Origin: Neckera pumila
Taxonomy: Eukaryota > Streptophyta > Bryopsida > Hypnales > Neckeraceae
DNA length: 64,000 bases
Assembly (NCBI GenBank): GCA_963969595.1
Contig: OZ018409.1
Span: forward strand, 622,501-686,500
Direction: 5' to 3'
Shown: one piece after another, positions 47,780-61,600 of the stretch
Layout of the letters: every line of letters starts with the position of its first letter
Position numbering within the stretch: the first letter of the stretch is position 1
Notes under the pieces: generated by a model
The model's database searches: none
Told to the model about the DNA's origin: nothing
The model's input: only the letters and a program-made list of their open reading frames with translations
Translations under genes and position numbers: made by a program

Positions 47780-48276
47780 CACCCCAATCCTCTTGTAGTG
47801 AATCCATCCTTTAGATCTATGCAAAATCTCTAGTTTAGGCACCATCATCTAGGCACCCAAAATCCATGCAGAAAGTATCATTTTTAGTATAATTTGTAAA
47901 TGTTGCCAGCTCCATCATTGTTAATGATTATAAGGTTGGTGGAAACAATAGGATTCTAGAAGTATGTGCCTCAACCTAAATATCCACAACAAAGAAACCT
48001 AAACCACTTCAGGAACAAATCTTTACAGCATCTATGTAGTCACCAAATATATTGACAATATTACTGTCTCAGGTACGTACAACAAGTATAAGGTGTCTCA
48101 TACGGATAAGGACAAGCTTTCTACGAGAAAATGCTCCCCAATTGCTTGACTTGCCCTCACAAGGATGTCCAACTTAGCCAAAACTTTCTCAACAATCAAA
48201 ATTAGGAAACGGAGCTATTTAGTGGGACAAGAATTTAGCTTGATTTGGAGTTTTTTAGTGGAAGGGAAGAAGTAAA
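47780..48276. mobile_element. Degenerate mariner-like MITE, copy 1
   Basis: Homologous to the element at 52,008-52,555 over most of its length (shared ctagctccatcatt-, acaaagaaac-, gcttgatttg-like blocks). Its right end tttttagtggaagggaagaagta has lost the tidy terminal repeat. The left end is not fixed. Confidence 0.5.
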
Positions 48277-49682
48277 AAAAATGTATTTTATACTTTTCAA
48301 ATTTTTTCCAATCTTCTTGAGAATTTTTGGAATTATTTAAAAAAATGTAAATGTTTAGAATCATAGTTTAGTAAAGATTGTAAAAAATTGTTCAATAAAA
48401 ATTTAAAATTCTTGAAATTTTTACAAGAAACTCTAGAAGCAATTCTCATTCCACTTACTAAAGAATCTTAAAAAAATTTACTTGTATTGTAAGTGTTTCT
48501 CTACTAATAAACTTGATTTAAATTTGAAAAAATAAAAAACTTTTTTATGCAAATGTATTACTTGTATCTCAAAATGGCTAGATTTTGTTGAAAATCTCTA
48601 ATTCCTCAATTAGTAATAGCAATTTTGGTAAATTGACAAAATAATTTGAAGCCACAGAAGAAATTTATTCAAAGGTTTGTGAAAACCTTGTATATATACT
48701 AGATTTATATCAATTTTTTAGCAATATAAAAGTTGTAGTTTAAAAAAGTGAATTCAAAATATAGCATGATGAAGGTCAAATATTGATAGTAGAAAATGAT
48801 AGTAGTTTATGCATATTCATACTTGAATAAATAGTTTTGTTATTGAAAGTGTATATTACATATATTGAATAATAAATGGAAAAGAATAAAAAAAAATGTT
48901 TTAGATTCAAAAAGAACAATGCTGAACCAAATGTAAGTTGCAAAATTGATATTAATGTCAATAATAATGTGACAAGATGGAATGCAAGACAAAGCTTGCA
49001 AATTTGGGCAACAAAAACAACAACAAAATCTCTCTTATGTGTATCTCTTGGACAATGCTTAAGAGTAGGACTGAAAATTGGAGCAAGTGATGCTATATCC
49101 AAATTAAAATTTGCAAAAAAGATAATTATCATTTTCATCTTGTAAGCTTCAGCTTAAATATCTACAATGGCAAATTTAGGTAAAGTAAAGGTAAAATTAT
49201 AACTTTGAATGTAACACAATGAAGTAATAAAATAATAATTTATTGAATATGATATTCAAAATTTTGACAATGAATTAGTAAAAATTTTTGTTGAACTACA
49301 TTCAACAAGTTTTATACAAAAAATCTATAATTCTCTTAAATTTTATTTGCTAGGAGTCTATCAATGACTTTAAAATTTATTCTTTACAAATTTCAAATCA
49401 ATATGTTATATGTTCTTTTGAAAATCTAAATATGGAAATTTTCATGAATAAAGATTTATACAAAAAGAAATTTGCTTTCTCTGTTTCTGAAAAAGAGCGG
49501 TGTTTTCTTTATATTTTTTAGGAAATAAGAGTCTTTTTAAGAAAAAGAGGTAGTATATATATTTCATTATCAAATATTAAAAACTAAGAAAAATAATAAA
49601 TAATTTTATATTTAATATAATAAAACTAATTTGAATGTTGTATCATCAATTCATCATTGTTACTAGTGTGACCCTGTGCCGT

Positions 49683-49820
49683 TGGCCCAATTTTCATCTA
49701 CTCCCGGTTCCACTCTTGGTTCTACTTCCGATTCTACTCCCAGTTCTACTCCCGGTTCCACTCTTGGTTCTACTTCCGATTCTACTCCCAGTTCTACTCC
49801 CGGTTCCACTCCCAGTACCA
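49683..49820. repeat. 48-bp minisatellite built of 12-bp units
   Basis: About 2.6 copies of a 48-bp unit composed of four 12-mers (ctactcccggtt, ccactcttggtt, ctacttccgatt, ctactcccagtt). The STPG/STLG-like peptide it could encode has no gene context. Confidence 0.9.
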
Positions 49821-49904
49821 AGAACGCCACCAAAATTAAAGTAAAAGTAATTTTCTAATTTTTTAATCAATAAATACTTTGAAATTCAATAACTTTTGCA
49901 CCAC

Positions 49905-50013
49905 CGCTCCAAACACCACAAAATCAAGCTGGTGCACCCCTCCTCGGCGAGAGCTTTCCGACAGTACCAAGCACGCGGCCGGGGGACGCATGGTCAGGAA
50001 GTTGTCTATGCTA
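49905..50013. other. Short GC-rich patch before the microsatellite
   Basis: Bases such as gcacgcggccgggggacgca contrast with the AT-rich flanks. It is not a 5S rRNA or tRNA that I can recognise. It is probably the body of a retroposed small RNA or SINE whose A-rich tail became the AAAC array, but this is a guess. Confidence 0.25.
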
Positions 50014-50275
50014 CAAACAAAACAAAACAAAACAAAACAAAACAAAACAAAACAAAACAAACAAACAAACAAACAAACAAACAAACAAACAAACAAACAA
50101 ACAAACAAACAAACAAACAAACAAACAAACAAACAAACAAACAAACAAACAAACAAACAAACAAACAAACAAACAAACAAACAAACAAACAAACAAACAA
50201 ACAAACAAACAAACAAACAAACAAACAAACAAACAAACAAACAAACAAACAAACAAACAAACAAACAAACAAACA
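50014..50275. repeat. (AAAAC)n followed by (AAAC)n microsatellite
   Basis: About nine copies of a pentamer (50,014-50,058), then about 54 uninterrupted copies of a tetramer to 50,275. The long ORFs in every frame (TNKQ or VCLF repeats) only reflect the absence of stops. Confidence 0.98.
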
Positions 50276-52007
50276 GCTTGATTTAAGGTATTGGTTTTTA
50301 TTTTTTGAAACTTTTTTAAATTATAAATTATAAAAATCGTTTATAAATCTAATTGCAAATCTCATTAAAATGGATATTTTTATTTTGGTTTTGTTATCCA
50401 ATTGATGTGTATAATACAAAATTTAGTTTGATTTTAAAGCATCAAACACATGACAAATACATTTGTAATGCATGTCGATTATCCATTAATAATGCCTAAG
50501 AAATATTTTGAAGGTGATTTGAATGTGTCAAAAATTTAGCAACATTCTAATTAGAATATTTCTATCAAAATGAGTCAAAAAGAATTATTAAAAGAAACAA
50601 AGCTCTTGCGACCTCATCTAGCTTCTACTACCACCAATTTAAATAGTGGCAAAAGTTTTGTTCCCTCTGAACATGAACATCAAGCTTTTATGATCAAGTA
50701 AAAAAACATTCTATTCATTTAAATTTGTACACTAAAATAAAAACTAGTATATTAAAGAATCTAAAAGGCAAAGAAACAAGGCATTTCTATCATAATATTA
50801 AATCTTACATATTTATTTGAAAAATTCTTAATAAAATTTCATTAATTCTTTAAAGATATGTTTATATGCTCTAAGATTGAAGAAAAAAATATTATAATAT
50901 ATAGATTGAGTAGATAAGAAGTATGTAGATTTTAGTTCTTTTGTTGAAGAGAAAGATTGTAGTGCTTTTAATAGTGACATAAATTAGGTCAAACAAAATT
51001 ATTTACCATAAATTAGGGCGACAATTTTATGTGTAATTAAATGTGATTGGGAGGCCATTTTTATGGCTTTAATCCTATTTTGAAGCAAACTTTGCTGAAG
51101 AGAAGATTTTCTTATTCTTAATCTGAAGCAAAAATTGATTGATAGAAGAATTTGGTGTAGTTGGATCTATTTAATGTTGTGAAACTTTTTGGTGTTTGGA
51201 TTTTGAAAATTTTAATACTAGCATTTTATAGATAGTTATTTTATACAATAGTTATGGCTTTTGATGTAAAAAATATTATACATCTTTTTTAGATAAACTA
51301 TAAAATCTATAATTTCAATAATACCAAAAAATCATATGATAAAAATTTCAATTCTTTTTTGTATTTATAAGATTGATATTTTTATAGAATAAAAATAAAT
51401 ATATTTCAAAATGCATTAAAAATATATACGATAATTAGAAAACAAGATGAAGATTTAGAAGGATTAGGAGAAAGTGTACAACGGTTGGGAAACATGGGCA
51501 AATCAATTAATGAAGAATTAGTTGACCAGGTTTTAAAACTAACCTTAAATTGTTTTAAATACAATAATAGATTAATAGTTTATTAAAGGCAACAAGTATA
51601 TGCGTTTTTCTATGCAATCATACCACTACAATTTTGACTATCTGACTTGCACTAATAACTTCTATTAGATATAAAATGAACAAAAAAGAATAAAATACTT
51701 TAAGCTACAATCATCAAATAACTAATAATAAAATATCAACTTTAGTTTAATTTATTTTTCAATGTTGTCTCTTATTTAGGAGAGGCTCATAGTTGATGTA
51801 GAACATGATATTGATACAACAAGTACTCGCATTGATTTTGTACATGTAAGATTATTAATTTTATAATTTATTTGAAGTTTTTAAATATAAATTGTTTGAT
51901 TAAATTTCAAAATAATTGTATGTGTTTCTCTTAATTCTCTAAGGTTTAGCTTTAGCATGTTTAATAACTCTTGAATTGAAAATTAGTTATATAAATATTA
52001 AATTATA

Positions 52008-52555
52008 CTCCATCTATCTCACTAAAAAACTCCAAAAAGCTTCCCCATATAGAATTAATTATACTTTTAGTCTTGTGTTAGTGATACATGCATTCAGAAA
52101 CCAATAACCGGTCCTTCAAATCTATATAAAATCTCCAATATGCGGAAAGTATCATATTTAAGCATAGTTTGTTGAGGTGCTAGCTCCATCATTCAATAAT
52201 GGGATTCTAGAAATATCTGCCCCAACCTAAATACCTGCAACAAAGAAACATGTTTCACTTCATGAACAAATCTTCATAGTGCCCAAATAGTCATTGAATA
52301 TGGTCAATAATGTCCAAATAGTCACTGAATATGGTGAACACTACTATTTAAAGAAGCACAACAAATACAAGGTGCGTCATATAGGCAAGCCAAGCTTTCA
52401 AGGAGACGAATGTTCCCTGATTACTTGACTTGCCTCCATGAGGTTGTTCAACAAGGCCAATGCTTACTCAACAAGTAAAATCAATAAATGGAGTTTAATT
52501 TTTAGTGAGATAAGAATTGTGCTTGATTTGAAGTTTTTTAATAGGATAGAGGGAG
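52008..52555. mobile_element. Mariner/Stowaway-like MITE, copy 2
   Basis: Left end CTCCATCTATCTCACTAAAA and reversed right end CTCCCTCTATCCTATTAAAA match at about 25 of 30 positions, with TA on both sides (52,006-52,007 and 52,556-52,557). The CTCCCTC terminus and TA duplication are those of Stowaway/Tc1-mariner MITEs. No transposase. Confidence 0.75.
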
Positions 52556-52587
52556 TATATTTTTTGTGGATATATTGCATTTTGAAA

Positions 52588-52701
52588 TGATTTCAATCTA
52601 AATTATAATATTTTATGACTATCAAATTTAATATAATTATATATATATATAATTATATTAAATTTGATAGTCATAAAATATTATAATTTAGATTGAAATC
52701 A
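52588..52701. repeat. 114-bp perfect palindrome
   Basis: Centre between 52,644 and 52,645. The arms are fully complementary without a spacer, from tgatttcaatctaaattat to its complement ataatttagattgaaatca; the centre is (at)n. It starts about 30 bp after the MITE ends. Confidence 0.97.
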
Positions 52702-53730
52702 CAGTTTATAATTTATATTTTATGTTATTAAATTATATTTTTAATTACAATTCATAAATCATGTAGAAAAAATTGGAATCGATGATTGTCAAAGCTGGAA
52801 GCAATAAACAAATATTTATGATAGTATTTCTTATTGTTTTGTTAATTGTTTTGATTATACTTGTATTTTACACTTAGAGCATTGGTGTTTAGTTATGCAA
52901 TTTTTAATTTTTTTAAATTCAAAATTTCTATATTTGAAATTTTAAGATTACATATTAACTGTACTCAAATTCAAAATAATTTGCATTGTACACTTGTTTT
53001 TATTTAAAACATTGCACTTTAATATTAATTGTTCATATTGTGTAAAGATTCAATACCATTGCTATACATTGGCATACTCACAAACGTAATAGCAAGATAT
53101 AAGAAAGTTTTGGATTTGATTTATACAAAGTATACTTATTGATACTAGTATATACTCACCTAAAACGATGCCAATAGTGGAATATTGTTTAATTTGACCA
53201 CATGGAACACTGATTAATGGATAAGCTAGCTTTGTTCTTCTAGTTTGTGTGTCTCACCAGCATGACTTTGGACTCTAGGTGTATTTCTAGCCTTTCAAAT
53301 GCAAAGGATATATGCTTTTGTGCCAAAACAAAAACAGAAAACAAACCCTCTCTAATTTAATGCTTTTAACAAAAGAAGTTCACAAAAACAAACAAGTGGC
53401 TGCGAAAGGTTGAGGCATACATTTGTTTTGTAAACTGAGGAAGTTGTTTCACATATATGAGAACAATCTTTGAGCTAGTCTCTTCTCAATAACGTGCACG
53501 AGCCCCTTACTCAATTGCAACAACCACTCTTGTACATTAGATCGACCAACCCAAGCCGTGGTTTCTTGGGTCTCTGCCCGAATTTAGCTCACGATCAAGT
53601 TGATTAGAATAAGTGACAGTGTAGAAAATGAGTGCAGATTCTTCTGTTTGACAAGAGAGACAGGAAAAATTTAGGATGAGAGAGCTAATAAAATACTAAA
53701 CAGATGACGCTCCAGTTGAACTATCACTAC

Positions 53731-56593
53731 CTAGTGGAATGTCTTTGTTTCAATTGCGGATTTGAAGCCCTCAGCGTACATCGTGTTCTTGAACATCATC
53801 TGAAACAGACACAGAAACGCTGAGGTTCAGTTTTGAAGGAAAAAAAATGAAAAGCCTCAGTCAAAATGCACAGGAATACCAATGACAGCACTGTATTACA
53901 GTCTGACGTAAGAGGACCGAAGCAAGTGGATCTCAGGTCTTACTAGTAAGCTTTCTAGGTCTGGCCTTAGCGTGCGCCTTATTGCAGCATCGATTGAATC
54001 TTTCACAGCCCGCTTCTTCTCCTCTTCCAAGGTCAAGGAATCAACTTCCGTGACAGCAGCAGCCGCAGCATAATCCAAAATAGAGCTCAGTACGGTGCCT
54101 ATGTCCACTCTAGCCACGTCTTTTGCCTTGGACACAGCTGCTTTGGGTTTCTCGGCGGACAAACTTGGAGACTGCTTCGCAACTGGTGCTACAGCAGGTG
54201 CTACAGCAGGTGCTGAAAACATGAAATTTCGTGTCAATATCAACTAAGCAATTATAACAGAGGGGGGGAACTATCTCAGGAAATGATCAGATGAGTTCAC
54301 AGCAACTGAATGCTTTTAAATTTTTGTGTACCTTTCGATCCTGCAGATCCTTCTGGAGTTTCTACTTCTTTATGCGCCTCTTTTGGTACCAGATATGCTA
54401 GATCGGGCGGCTGAACCCTGCCAACCACTACTACGGCCTGCAGCACGACACGTACTCAGAACAATTAATTGCTTCCATAACTTCATTCAATCATTACCAC
54501 TTAAACAACACTTTCCAAATAATCAGCAGAAGACTTTAGGTTCATACCTCTAGGTCAACATATGAAGGTTCCCTACCAATCGCCTTCAAAAATTTGTCCA
54601 AATCTTCTGTTGTAACAGCTGAACAGAAACCACAAAAAAAAAATGTCAAATTAAAAATATACTTACTATCATACAACTCAATAGCATTCATTCTACAATA
54701 GCTGCAAAACCTTGATAAAACAACTTGTTCCTGAAACAGACCTGTACTGGCACTATTGGTGAGAGGATGAAAAACCATCCTTGATTGCTTCTGAAATCCA
54801 ATATCCAGTAGTAAGGATACAGACCTGAAAGGCACAAGGACTACAATGTAAGTATCTGAACATGATGTAAATGGTCTGAAGCAAGTCGAGGACTGACAGA
54901 AAGCATCCATTATGCCAATAAAGGACAAATAGTCCTGTACTAGGAAAGGCATGTTAAAGAATGCTACTGCAATGCACTACCAACGGAAAAGTTCTCACAT
55001 GAAAAGTAAAGGATCACTTCACAACATGCTCATAAATTGAAAAAATCCAGTAAGTTGAATGTTTGTACAACTTTGAAATGTAGAAAGTCCAAATTAGGTA
55101 GAAAGAATGGGAATAAATAGCATGTTGATAGATAAACCGAGCACACACCTTGCAGACTCGTTGATAAGAGCGAAAGGTGTTACGCACCCAAGCGGCACCT
55201 ACACAGACGAGGAAAGTCTAAGATCGATGCGAAGCTCTTGCAAGGTCAAACCGCACATGGTTCACATGTTAAGTGACCAAATGTGACTTTTTATGACTTT
55301 CTTTTGCAGGCATCAATTTCCTCACGAGTCCGTGTATGATCTTCATAGCTATATGAGATGTTGAATCAACTCTATTCTCAGAAGCAACTGGTTTCAAATT
55401 CATCAAGATACCAAGAAGTCACTAGGATCACAATGTTGGTTGGATTGGCAGATATAGATTTCTTGGGCATAGCACGGAACAGTTTTGCCATAATTTTGCC
55501 ATCCAGTTTTGCTAACATGATGAGTACGAAATTTAAAATACCTGAAGAACAGCTTGCAAGGACTCCTCTGGAGCCATGCGTACTCCACCTTTGCCTAATC
55601 CTAACCTTACTGATAGTGCTGTTACAAACAGTATGTCGGCTCAAGTTAGTAAACCCATCCGTCGCCATCAAAACAAGATCAGAAGATTTGAGACCCATAA
55701 GAGCATAAAGATCTCGCGGCATCATTGCGATAATCACCTTTCAAATCCACGTGAGTACTGGTTAATGCTGATACTACATACAACCGATTTTTCTTATCCT
55801 GCACTCACCACAGAATCAACAAATCTGTAAATATCCAAGAGCAGGACTTGCCACATATTATGCTATGGCATTGAGCAACAGAATGCAAACCGACACAACT
55901 AGCACAAATGCACTGTCAGTCGCCCTCTCTATCTAGACAACCAAATCAAACCTCCTCACCTTCAAAAACAGATTTTTGCTGAGGCCTCCATCGAGATGTC
56001 CAACGTGCTTCGCCTGCACGCACATACGCAAACGAACAAAACAGGTCTCTTAGATTGAAGCACTTAAATTAGTTAAAAGTACTCATTCGACTGTATATAG
56101 TAGAAAATGCAATTAACAAAACGGCGACCAATACGATGTTCACCTGCTCTTCCACAGTCATAACCACAGGATGCTCGTACGTCTCACACGCAACTCCATG
56201 CTCCTGCATAAAGCAAGCCGCAGGAGAAAATCAGGCTCGCTCGGTCCGCATTCCATTCAGAGATTCAGGGGCGCCTACACGACAATGACAGGAACCGAGA
56301 GGCAGAAAGCGAAAGAGAAGAAGCAGAGAATCGATAGAACAAGCGCCTAAACCCTAAATATTAAAAGGAGAATTGGGAAGACGGTCCTCATTCCATTCAG
56401 AATTTCAGGAGCGCCTAAAACAGCAATGGCGGAGGAGCCGAGAGGCAGAAAGCGCAAGAGAAGCAGCAGAGAGAATCAATAGAAAGAGCGCCTAAACCCT
56501 AATTATGAAGAGAATCGAGAGGACGATGCACATATGGTAAACCTGGAGAAACGAGAGCAGAGATTCGCGAGTGTAGCTCCGAGATTGAGACAT
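53731..56593 (-). CDS. ProX/YbaK-type aminoacyl-tRNA deacylase, 11 exons
   Basis: Exons 56,593-56,543; 56,203-56,144; 56,013-55,960; 55,798-55,738; 55,618-55,542; 55,198-55,149; 54,824-54,742; 54,618-54,548; 54,437-54,332; 54,212-53,944; 53,799-53,731. All introns are GT-AG, total 951 nt, 316 residues, no internal stop. Residues 1-170 form the YbaK/prolyl-tRNA synthetase-associated domain: YEHPVVMTVEEQ, GGLSKNLFLKDKKNRLYVVS, RLGLGKGGVRMAPEE, VPLGCVTPFALINESAR, VFHPLTNSAST. Such ProX proteins hydrolyse mischarged Ala-tRNA(Pro) in trans; lysine K of LSKNLFLKDKK is a likely active-site residue. The rest is a plant-type extension with an Ala/Pro linker, a helical segment and the conserved end MMFKNTMYAEGFKSA. 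Start: first ATG of a short MSQSRSYTRESLLSFLQ exon. Cytosolic, as no transit peptide is seen. Confidence 0.9.
56243..56522. repeat. 140-bp tandem duplication with telo-box motifs in intron 1 of the ProX gene
   Basis: ttccattcag at 56,251 recurs at 56,391, and both copies run on through 'cgagaggcagaaagcg' to 'gcgcctaaaccctaa'. Each copy thus carries AAACCCTAA, the telo box found in promoters of plant translation genes. Confidence 0.85.
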
Positions 56594-58690
56594 GATGGGA
56601 ATTCTCCCAATGCAATGCCGCTGGAAAGAATTGCGCTACACAGTGTGGCGAGAAGTGAGACTAGTCCTGCTCCTGCTCCTGCTCCTTCCGCAGACTTGAA
56701 GGTCGTGATGAGTACCTTGAATGTCCTCTAAACTAATCACTTGATCACAACTCAATTAGGATTAGAACTCTACATGTAGACACGTGATTGACAACAGAAA
56801 TGGATTTGCAAAATTCTCGAGACTAATTAACGGTGGTCGGACAGAATCACCCCTTGGCAACCAGAACTGGCTCGCACCCACAAGAGCGTCAAAGCCCCTT
56901 AAACCTTTGAGCCTTTGAGCTTCTCCAGAACTCGATTACGAAGTCGACGATTTCGCTGGAACCTTGATTTAGGGTTGCCCTGGCTGTGGTGGTTAACCCT
57001 TTGTGAATCCTGCATATTTTTCTTACATCTTTGTACAAATATGATGTTTACTTCAATTTCATCAAATTTGACTTAAATGGAAGTTACTTAAATGGAAGTT
57101 AGGTGGCTTTCTTAATATTCAAGCATGAGGAATGATGATTGATGAACAAGAAGTTATTTGAACAAAACATCACCCTAATGTATTATGTTCATCATTCAAA
57201 ATTCACATGCCTTCAAAAGATTTTGGGGATTAACTTGGGCTGGAAGATTTGTCTTCCTTATTGTTCCTAGACTTGCACTTTGCAAATGGAGACTCATTTT
57301 TTGAATGCTTGATTAGGATTCACAAAATGCAATCATATGTTTTTCTATAGTTTATACAATTTTACGATTTATTCAATGAAGATTTGAAATCATTATGAAT
57401 TATTGGAGAAAATATAAAGAATACTCATTAATTCCTAAGAATTCTAGTTACGATGGTAGATGAAGATTTTGAGCTATTTTGGCAAAATAAATTATGAGGA
57501 TATGATGTCTAGATATCATATCTTCATTTTTACAAGTTTTCTTCTTCTTCTTTCCATCTCTATATGAATTCATTGAGAACCTTGCACAATAATCATAAAG
57601 CACCAAGTGATCATGCAAGTTGCAATGTTGAAGAATAACCAAAAATTGTTTTTTCAACATTCTTGGATGTACTTCATCTATTTCTTGTAACCTCCACAAT
57701 AAACTCTAGAAAACATTCATATGCCTATCTCTCTTTGGGGTTAAAAATGATTCAATACTCCATAGTAATATAAAAAACTCCTAAATATAAATGGAATATC
57801 ATGCTAGTGTGTGAATGCAAAGATGTGAACCTACAAGCCTTGGAACCTAGTTGTAGGTTTGTATCTACAACCATTTGAAGGTGTTTTATAACATGGAAAG
57901 AGCCAATAACATAGATACCTATAGCATAGACACTTATAACCATACAAGGTGTCTATAATATAGACTCCTAGGCTCATGGGCTCATAGATTCTACATTCAC
58001 ATGTTAGTACTCTCCAAATAAACATCAACATATGTTCAAACTTGGTATAAAGAGTGGTGTTAGCAATGAATTTAGTTGAACTTTTGAACTAAATTCACTT
58101 TATAAATACTAATCTTAATAAAAAGTATAAACATACCCTAAACCAGAAATCCATGTAATTTTATTTATAGAATCTAGGATATAGACTCTCATCATCAAAC
58201 TCCAATAAAACACTGTACTCATTTCATTGAATTTTTAGAGCTCTCATGGGGAATAAATTTGATAAGCTACATCTTAAAGATTCAAATCAAATGCAAAGAG
58301 AAAATTTTGAATGTCAAAAATATATACAGATCATTATCACTGTATTGAAATAAACCCCACATCAAATAAAAATATAACTATACAACTTGAGCATAACTCC
58401 ATGTTGTGAACATACCATTCACAAAGTCGTACACAAAAGCTTGATGAAATCCATCCATTGTTTACTATTAGCAACTGAATAACTATTTGACCACATTTTG
58501 GCTCCGGCGTTCATGCCTTCCATGTCTCAAACTACAGACCCATCTTCATCAAAAGCTGCACAAGCATCTTTGGTGCAGCTAGCAGAACTCAAGAGGAACA
58601 AGCTACGTGTTCCTAAGAATCTGACGGAACTATGTGAAGGAATTGTTTATAACAGATGGGTCATGTTTTGAATTCTATACAAAACTAGAA
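56594..58690. other. Intergenic region between the ProX gene and the transporter
   Basis: No gene supported. Bases 56,594-56,760 are the ProX 5' flank. 57,000-58,480 is AT-rich. 58,510-58,690 should contain the transporter 3' UTR. A 52-codon plus-strand frame at 58,513-58,671 (MPSMSQTTDPSSSKAAQASL) is the only protein-like stretch and has no support. Confidence 0.4.
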
Positions 58691-61600
58691 TCATGCAGTT
58701 TTGGGTTTTGCTCTGTAAGGAAAATTCTGGTGAATGATGGTACTGGATACCACCAATGGAAGAGCTGCTATAGCATAACTTGATGGAGACTTCCCTTCCA
58801 CCACCACTTCTAATAAAGCTGTGACGAGCAATGCTGAAACAATCACAAATCCCTGCACCCAGTCCAAAGCAAAAACCGTCAGACTGTAAAAACAATCCTG
58901 CAAGGTTAGATACTTCTTCGAAACATAGAAATCAAGCATAATCTTAATAATAATAATTATATTAATATAATCATTTTCAGTACCGCTAATCATAAACCAT
59001 ACACTAAATGTCCACCACACGACAATGCCATCTACGTTAATGTCAACAAGACACCTGATACGAAGGTCAAGAATAATACATATGAGAAGTACTCATGAGA
59101 TATCAAGCATTGTTACAAGTTAGTGTTTTCTCTTGGTCTAACAGCAAAATTTGCAAGGCGCTTCTATAAAGATGAATAGCTACTGTGATTAGAATTGGTA
59201 TACAAGTGTACAAGTATAAATGTGTACATTTTGATTTTGAAAATATGTCGAAATTCAGGTTCAAATTTCAGCATGTAAGCAGGTTACCTTCTTAATGCCC
59301 CCAGAATACTGAGTAACCAAACCCACTAGAATGCCACCAAAAGCATTCATGACGACTGGGATCTGTCGTGCCAGAATGTAAAAAGCATTAGAGGTGGAAA
59401 CATGGTACAAAGAAAAAACCCGTAATAGAAAGTTTTCCAGTGTAGAACATACAAAAACTGCAGAATTGCTAGATGAAGAAGGTGAAGAGCAATGCTTACA
59501 AATGTTAATATGGTCCATCCATAAAAGAAACCACGTTTCTGTATGCTCACACCATCCGGCGACCACCACATGCTAACCAATAGAACTAAACTTCCATACG
59601 TGGACATCTCCACTGTCATCAAATATGTGCTTCTGTGTTTCACCTGCACATTTTTCAGTACATGTAAAAGCAGATGAGACCACCCTTCGGAAGTGAAAGA
59701 GTATGCCAAACTCACCAGTGAAGCCCCAGAATGACCAGACTAAGCAGGTAAATGCCAGTGATTGAGAAGACAATAAATCGTACAGATTGCCTCGCCATGT
59801 TAGCGTAACAGAGAAGAGGTAAATATACCTTCACCTATCTCCTACAGTCAATTGATTCATGAGCGAGCAATGTCGTCTTACAAGAAGATTGCAAAGGGTT
59901 CATCTGAGAGAAACCTGAGCGGCCCACTGGCAGAGGGTGGATGCCAGACCCGAAAGCACAGATGCAGATATGATAGGGATAATACCCAACCACAATGTTG
60001 ATTCCCATTCAAACTTCTTGCTCCGCTTATCAGGGGCAGTCTTCCCGAGACTCAGCAACATTGCTGCTATTAGTAGCAGGACCAAAGCCCCAATTTGTTG
60101 TCTAGTCTGTCTGGACCTGTAATTGAATTTCATCACATAATAGACGTGTGATCAAATGACCGAACAACATTACCTCGTCCAACACTTCTCTTTAGCATCC
60201 TTGGAGAGACGATCTAACAGAAGCAAGTAGGGGAGAACAAAAGGACAAAGTTCGGGAACAGCAGTTTGCTACTCGTAAAGCAAGATCACATTAGAGCTTA
60301 CGCCTTGCAAATTCTGCAAACAGCTACAGATAGAACCCTAACAGGAGAGATTCAGTACCCAAGAAATAGAAACATAAACATTGCCGTGAAGACAAGTTTA
60401 GTCTGGTTCAAAAGCGAAAATGTGAGCGAATCCAAGTTTCGGTACGAGAGCTGAAGAAGAGTGTTCTGTAGCGCATAAATTGCTGCTGGTGATGCAGATG
60501 CTTTCAGTGAGTCAGCAAATCTCCACTCTTTTGACAGCCTCCATAAGGTACCATCCCGAGCCATGAAAAACAGAGCGGCCGCACACTGCCCCACATGATT
60601 GACGCTGCCCAGTGTCAGCAAGATTAAAAGCGTATAAAACCGGAACGAAAATAACCATCCTCATCATATAGCTTAAGATTCGGCTAAGTTAAACACCCTC
60701 AAGAAACAAACGAATAGTCCTCACGGTAAACCTTTGGCAAGGTAGCTCAGTCATCATCGCTGGCAGCTAGATGCCAATTCAAGCTGAGAATACCATACTG
60801 CAGTCCGCGTAGACCCCAAATTAGGGTGTACACCAGCAGTTCGCGAAGCCTAATGTCAACAAGTATCTCACCTACAAGAGCAGCAAGCAGGCAGGTAGCA
60901 CCCCTCCAGGAGGTGGCAGCGATCATGTACCTTGACCAGTTCACATGTGAGTACCGCCGATGTCATAATCACGGACTTCCTGCCACCCAAAAACATCCAA
61001 AAACGTTAGCCCCAAAGAAATTTCGAAGTGACATAGAGGCAATCAAATCTTACTAAGCCTCATATAAACACACCACAAGACCAACTTCCCGTTTCTGGCT
61101 TGCTCTTAGCCTGCAGAATCTTTTAACGCCAAGAAACGGAGATTGGATCAATTGTCTTTAGGTCTGTATGAGGCTTCCGTCGGAGACCAACTAAACTAGA
61201 TTGTGTTTAGGGTTTAGGATTATTGCAGTCAAAAGATGGCAACTCAATCGCATGAGGCTAAATCTGTCTCAATTCCTACAGCTCACGATGGAATCTCAGT
61301 ATGCAAGCTCAATTCAGCTTCAAATTCGAAAACATCCGTAACCTAAAGCAGGGCACCCACACGCAGGGCGATTCTCAGAAATTATGGACACTCCGTAAAG
61401 ATCACGTCAACGTGATGCTTGAAATGCAATTTTCTTCAACGACATATCAAGAGCAAGGGTTGTGATTATGAAACAGAGGAGAACGAAGGGCTCTCGAGGG
61501 TACTACCCAGTGAAACGCTTGGAGATGAGGGGCTGCACTCCATATTGCAGGGTGAGCAATGCCATACAGAGAGCTGCTCGGGCTCTCTGATTGTTTCCCT

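Larger units (their letters stand above)
47098..53700. other. AT-rich intergenic region
   Basis: No gene supported. It contains two mariner-like MITEs, a 48-bp minisatellite, a long AAAC microsatellite with a short GC-rich patch before it, and a perfect palindrome, listed separately. Remaining ORFs are short, AT-biased and without protein-like character. Confidence 0.5.

Noticed and set aside
49863..50333. ORFs of TNKQ or VCLF repeats over the AAAC array
   Set aside because: Tetranucleotide repeat without stop codons in any frame.
58513..58671. Small plus-strand ORF (52 codons)
   Set aside because: Protein-like composition but no homologue I recognise, and it lies antisense in the transporter 3' region.
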